From assembly GCA_027483705.1 (NCBI GenBank), contig JAIXTY010000193.1, positions 1 to 38,069 of the forward strand: a stretch of 38,069 bases of DNA. Reading direction: 5' to 3'. The notes under the pieces are model-generated. The model did not search any database, was not told where the DNA came from, and worked only from the letters and a program-made list of their open reading frames with translations. Below are positions 36,773-38,069 of this stretch, in pieces. Numbering within the stretch: position 1 is the first letter of the stretch; each line of letters starts with the position of its first letter. Source of the stretch: Rubrivivax sp. (GTDB lineage Bacteria > Pseudomonadota > Gammaproteobacteria > Burkholderiales > Burkholderiaceae_C). Both the position numbers and the translations under genes were made by a program.

Positions 36773-36820
36773 GGCCGCGAGTGTAGGGACGCCGGTGCGG
36801 GCGGCCGCGGCACCGGGTGT

Positions 36821-37455
36821 TCAGCGCCGCAGCAGCGCGCTGTCCTGCAGCGTGCGCAGGAGCCCCTGCGCGAAGGCCTCGTAGCCGGCCGCGTTGGCGT
36901 GGATGGCGTCGCTCTTCAGGCGCTCGTCGGCCAGCACGGCGCTCCAGCCGCCGGCGTGCAGCGGCACGGCGGCTTCAGACGCGATCTCGGCGTACAGCGG
37001 GTGGTCGTCGAGCGAGCCCGTCACGCGCGCCGCCAGCGTGGGCCGCGGCACCGCCACCAGCAGCACCTGCGCACCGGCCCCGCGCACGGCGGCCAGCGTG
37101 CGGCGCAGGTTGTCGCGCAGCGCGTTTTCGTCCTGCCGGCGCAACAGGTCGTTGCCGCCGATGGAGACGAGCACCAGCACCGGCTGGTGCTCAGCCAGCA
37201 GGCCCGGCAGCCGCTCCAGCGCCTGCGCCGACGTGTGGCCCGGCACGCCGGCGTTGACCACGTTCCAGCCGCTCAGCCGCGCCAGCACGGTGGGGTAGGC
37301 CGTCTCGGGCGTGGCGCCGGTGCCGAAGGTGAGCGAGTCGCCCACGGCCAGCACGGTGGCGCCGGGTGGCACGGCCGTGCCGGTGGTGACCGGGGCCTTC
37401 TTGCCGCACGCAGCCAGCGCAGCGGCCGCGGCCAGCGCCAGCCACGCGCGCCGCT

Positions 37456-37459
<4 letters not shown>
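36821..37459 (-). CDS. TesA-like GDSL esterase/lysophospholipase, lipoprotein
   Basis: A 212-residue SGNH-type hydrolase. Block I is [11 protein letters not shown] (the nucleophile Ser), block II the Gly in NAGVPGHTS, block [13 protein letters not shown] with the oxyanion Asn, and block [12 protein letters not shown] with the Asp-His pair, so the enzyme is intact. The signal peptide ends in a lipobox, LAAC, near residue 18, placing it as a lipoprotein in the envelope. Relatives hydrolyse aryl esters, acyl-CoA or lysophospholipids. The GTG at 37459 overlaps the uvrA stop as GTGA, so it is translated by coupling to uvrA; no better start is available. The permease gene follows 48 nt downstream on the same strand. 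Confidence 0.93.

Positions 37460-38069
<610 letters not shown>

Overview
The window is about 38 kb of very GC-rich chromosome with dense genes and almost exclusively G/C third codon positions. The gene content (metH, uvrA, paired DUF1800/DUF1501 proteins, a TonB receptor next to a FAD halogenase, an ECF sigma/Ser-Thr kinase pair) and the codon use suggest a beta-proteobacterium of the order Burkholderiales, in the Rubrivivax/Leptothrix/Roseateles-like part of that order. The placement is inference from style and content; no rRNA or other marker is present. I see no tRNA, rRNA, CRISPR array, insertion sequence or prophage gene. The long antisense ORFs are GC-driven shadows of real genes.

Layout, left to right. 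1-5025 (+): the 3' part of metH (B12-binding and reactivation domains), then a translationally coupled exported pair, a DUF1800 lipoprotein and a Tat-exported DUF1501 protein. 5032-9856: an AraC-type regulator (-) divergent from a lipoprotein esterase, a GH92 alpha-mannosidase and a nitroreductase-fold flavoprotein (+). 9869-12282: a stand-alone caspase-like peptidase (-) divergent from a MATE transporter (+), whose 3' end lies in a tandem hairpin repeat.

12332-21754 is the most coherent accessory block. A TonB-dependent receptor is followed on the minus strand by an intrinsic terminator, a flavin-dependent tryptophan-halogenase-family protein and an S9 prolyl-oligopeptidase-type hydrolase. 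The receptor is divergent from an exported GH13 alpha-amylase with a C-terminal accessory domain. The 370-nt shared promoter region holds two TTTGTA/CAAA palindromes, which look like binding sites of one regulator. The genes suggest outer-membrane capture of an oligosaccharide or peptide substrate, periplasmic or extracellular breakdown, and an unexplained flavin-halogenase step.

21828-30566 is a signalling block. It contains a 1121-aa SARP/BTAD-AAA-TPR regulator, two small unknown genes followed by an ECF sigma factor with hairpins in its leader, and, convergent to it, an ECF43-like sigma factor with a transmembrane Ser/Thr kinase directly downstream. Sigma factors of that type are known to be activated by phosphorylation rather than released from an anti-sigma factor.

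30651-38069: a minus-strand run (NAD(P)-binding epimerase, FrnE/DsbA-like oxidoreductase, CYTH protein) leading into the sigma/kinase pair; a large exported DUF3857-transglutaminase-TPR protein (+); then, on the minus strand, the 3' part of uvrA, a GDSL lipoprotein esterase overlapping it by four bases, and an orphan DppC-type ABC permease. Best candidates for something undescribed are the receptor/halogenase/peptidase/amylase locus, the small-gene/ECF unit and the ECF43-kinase pair.
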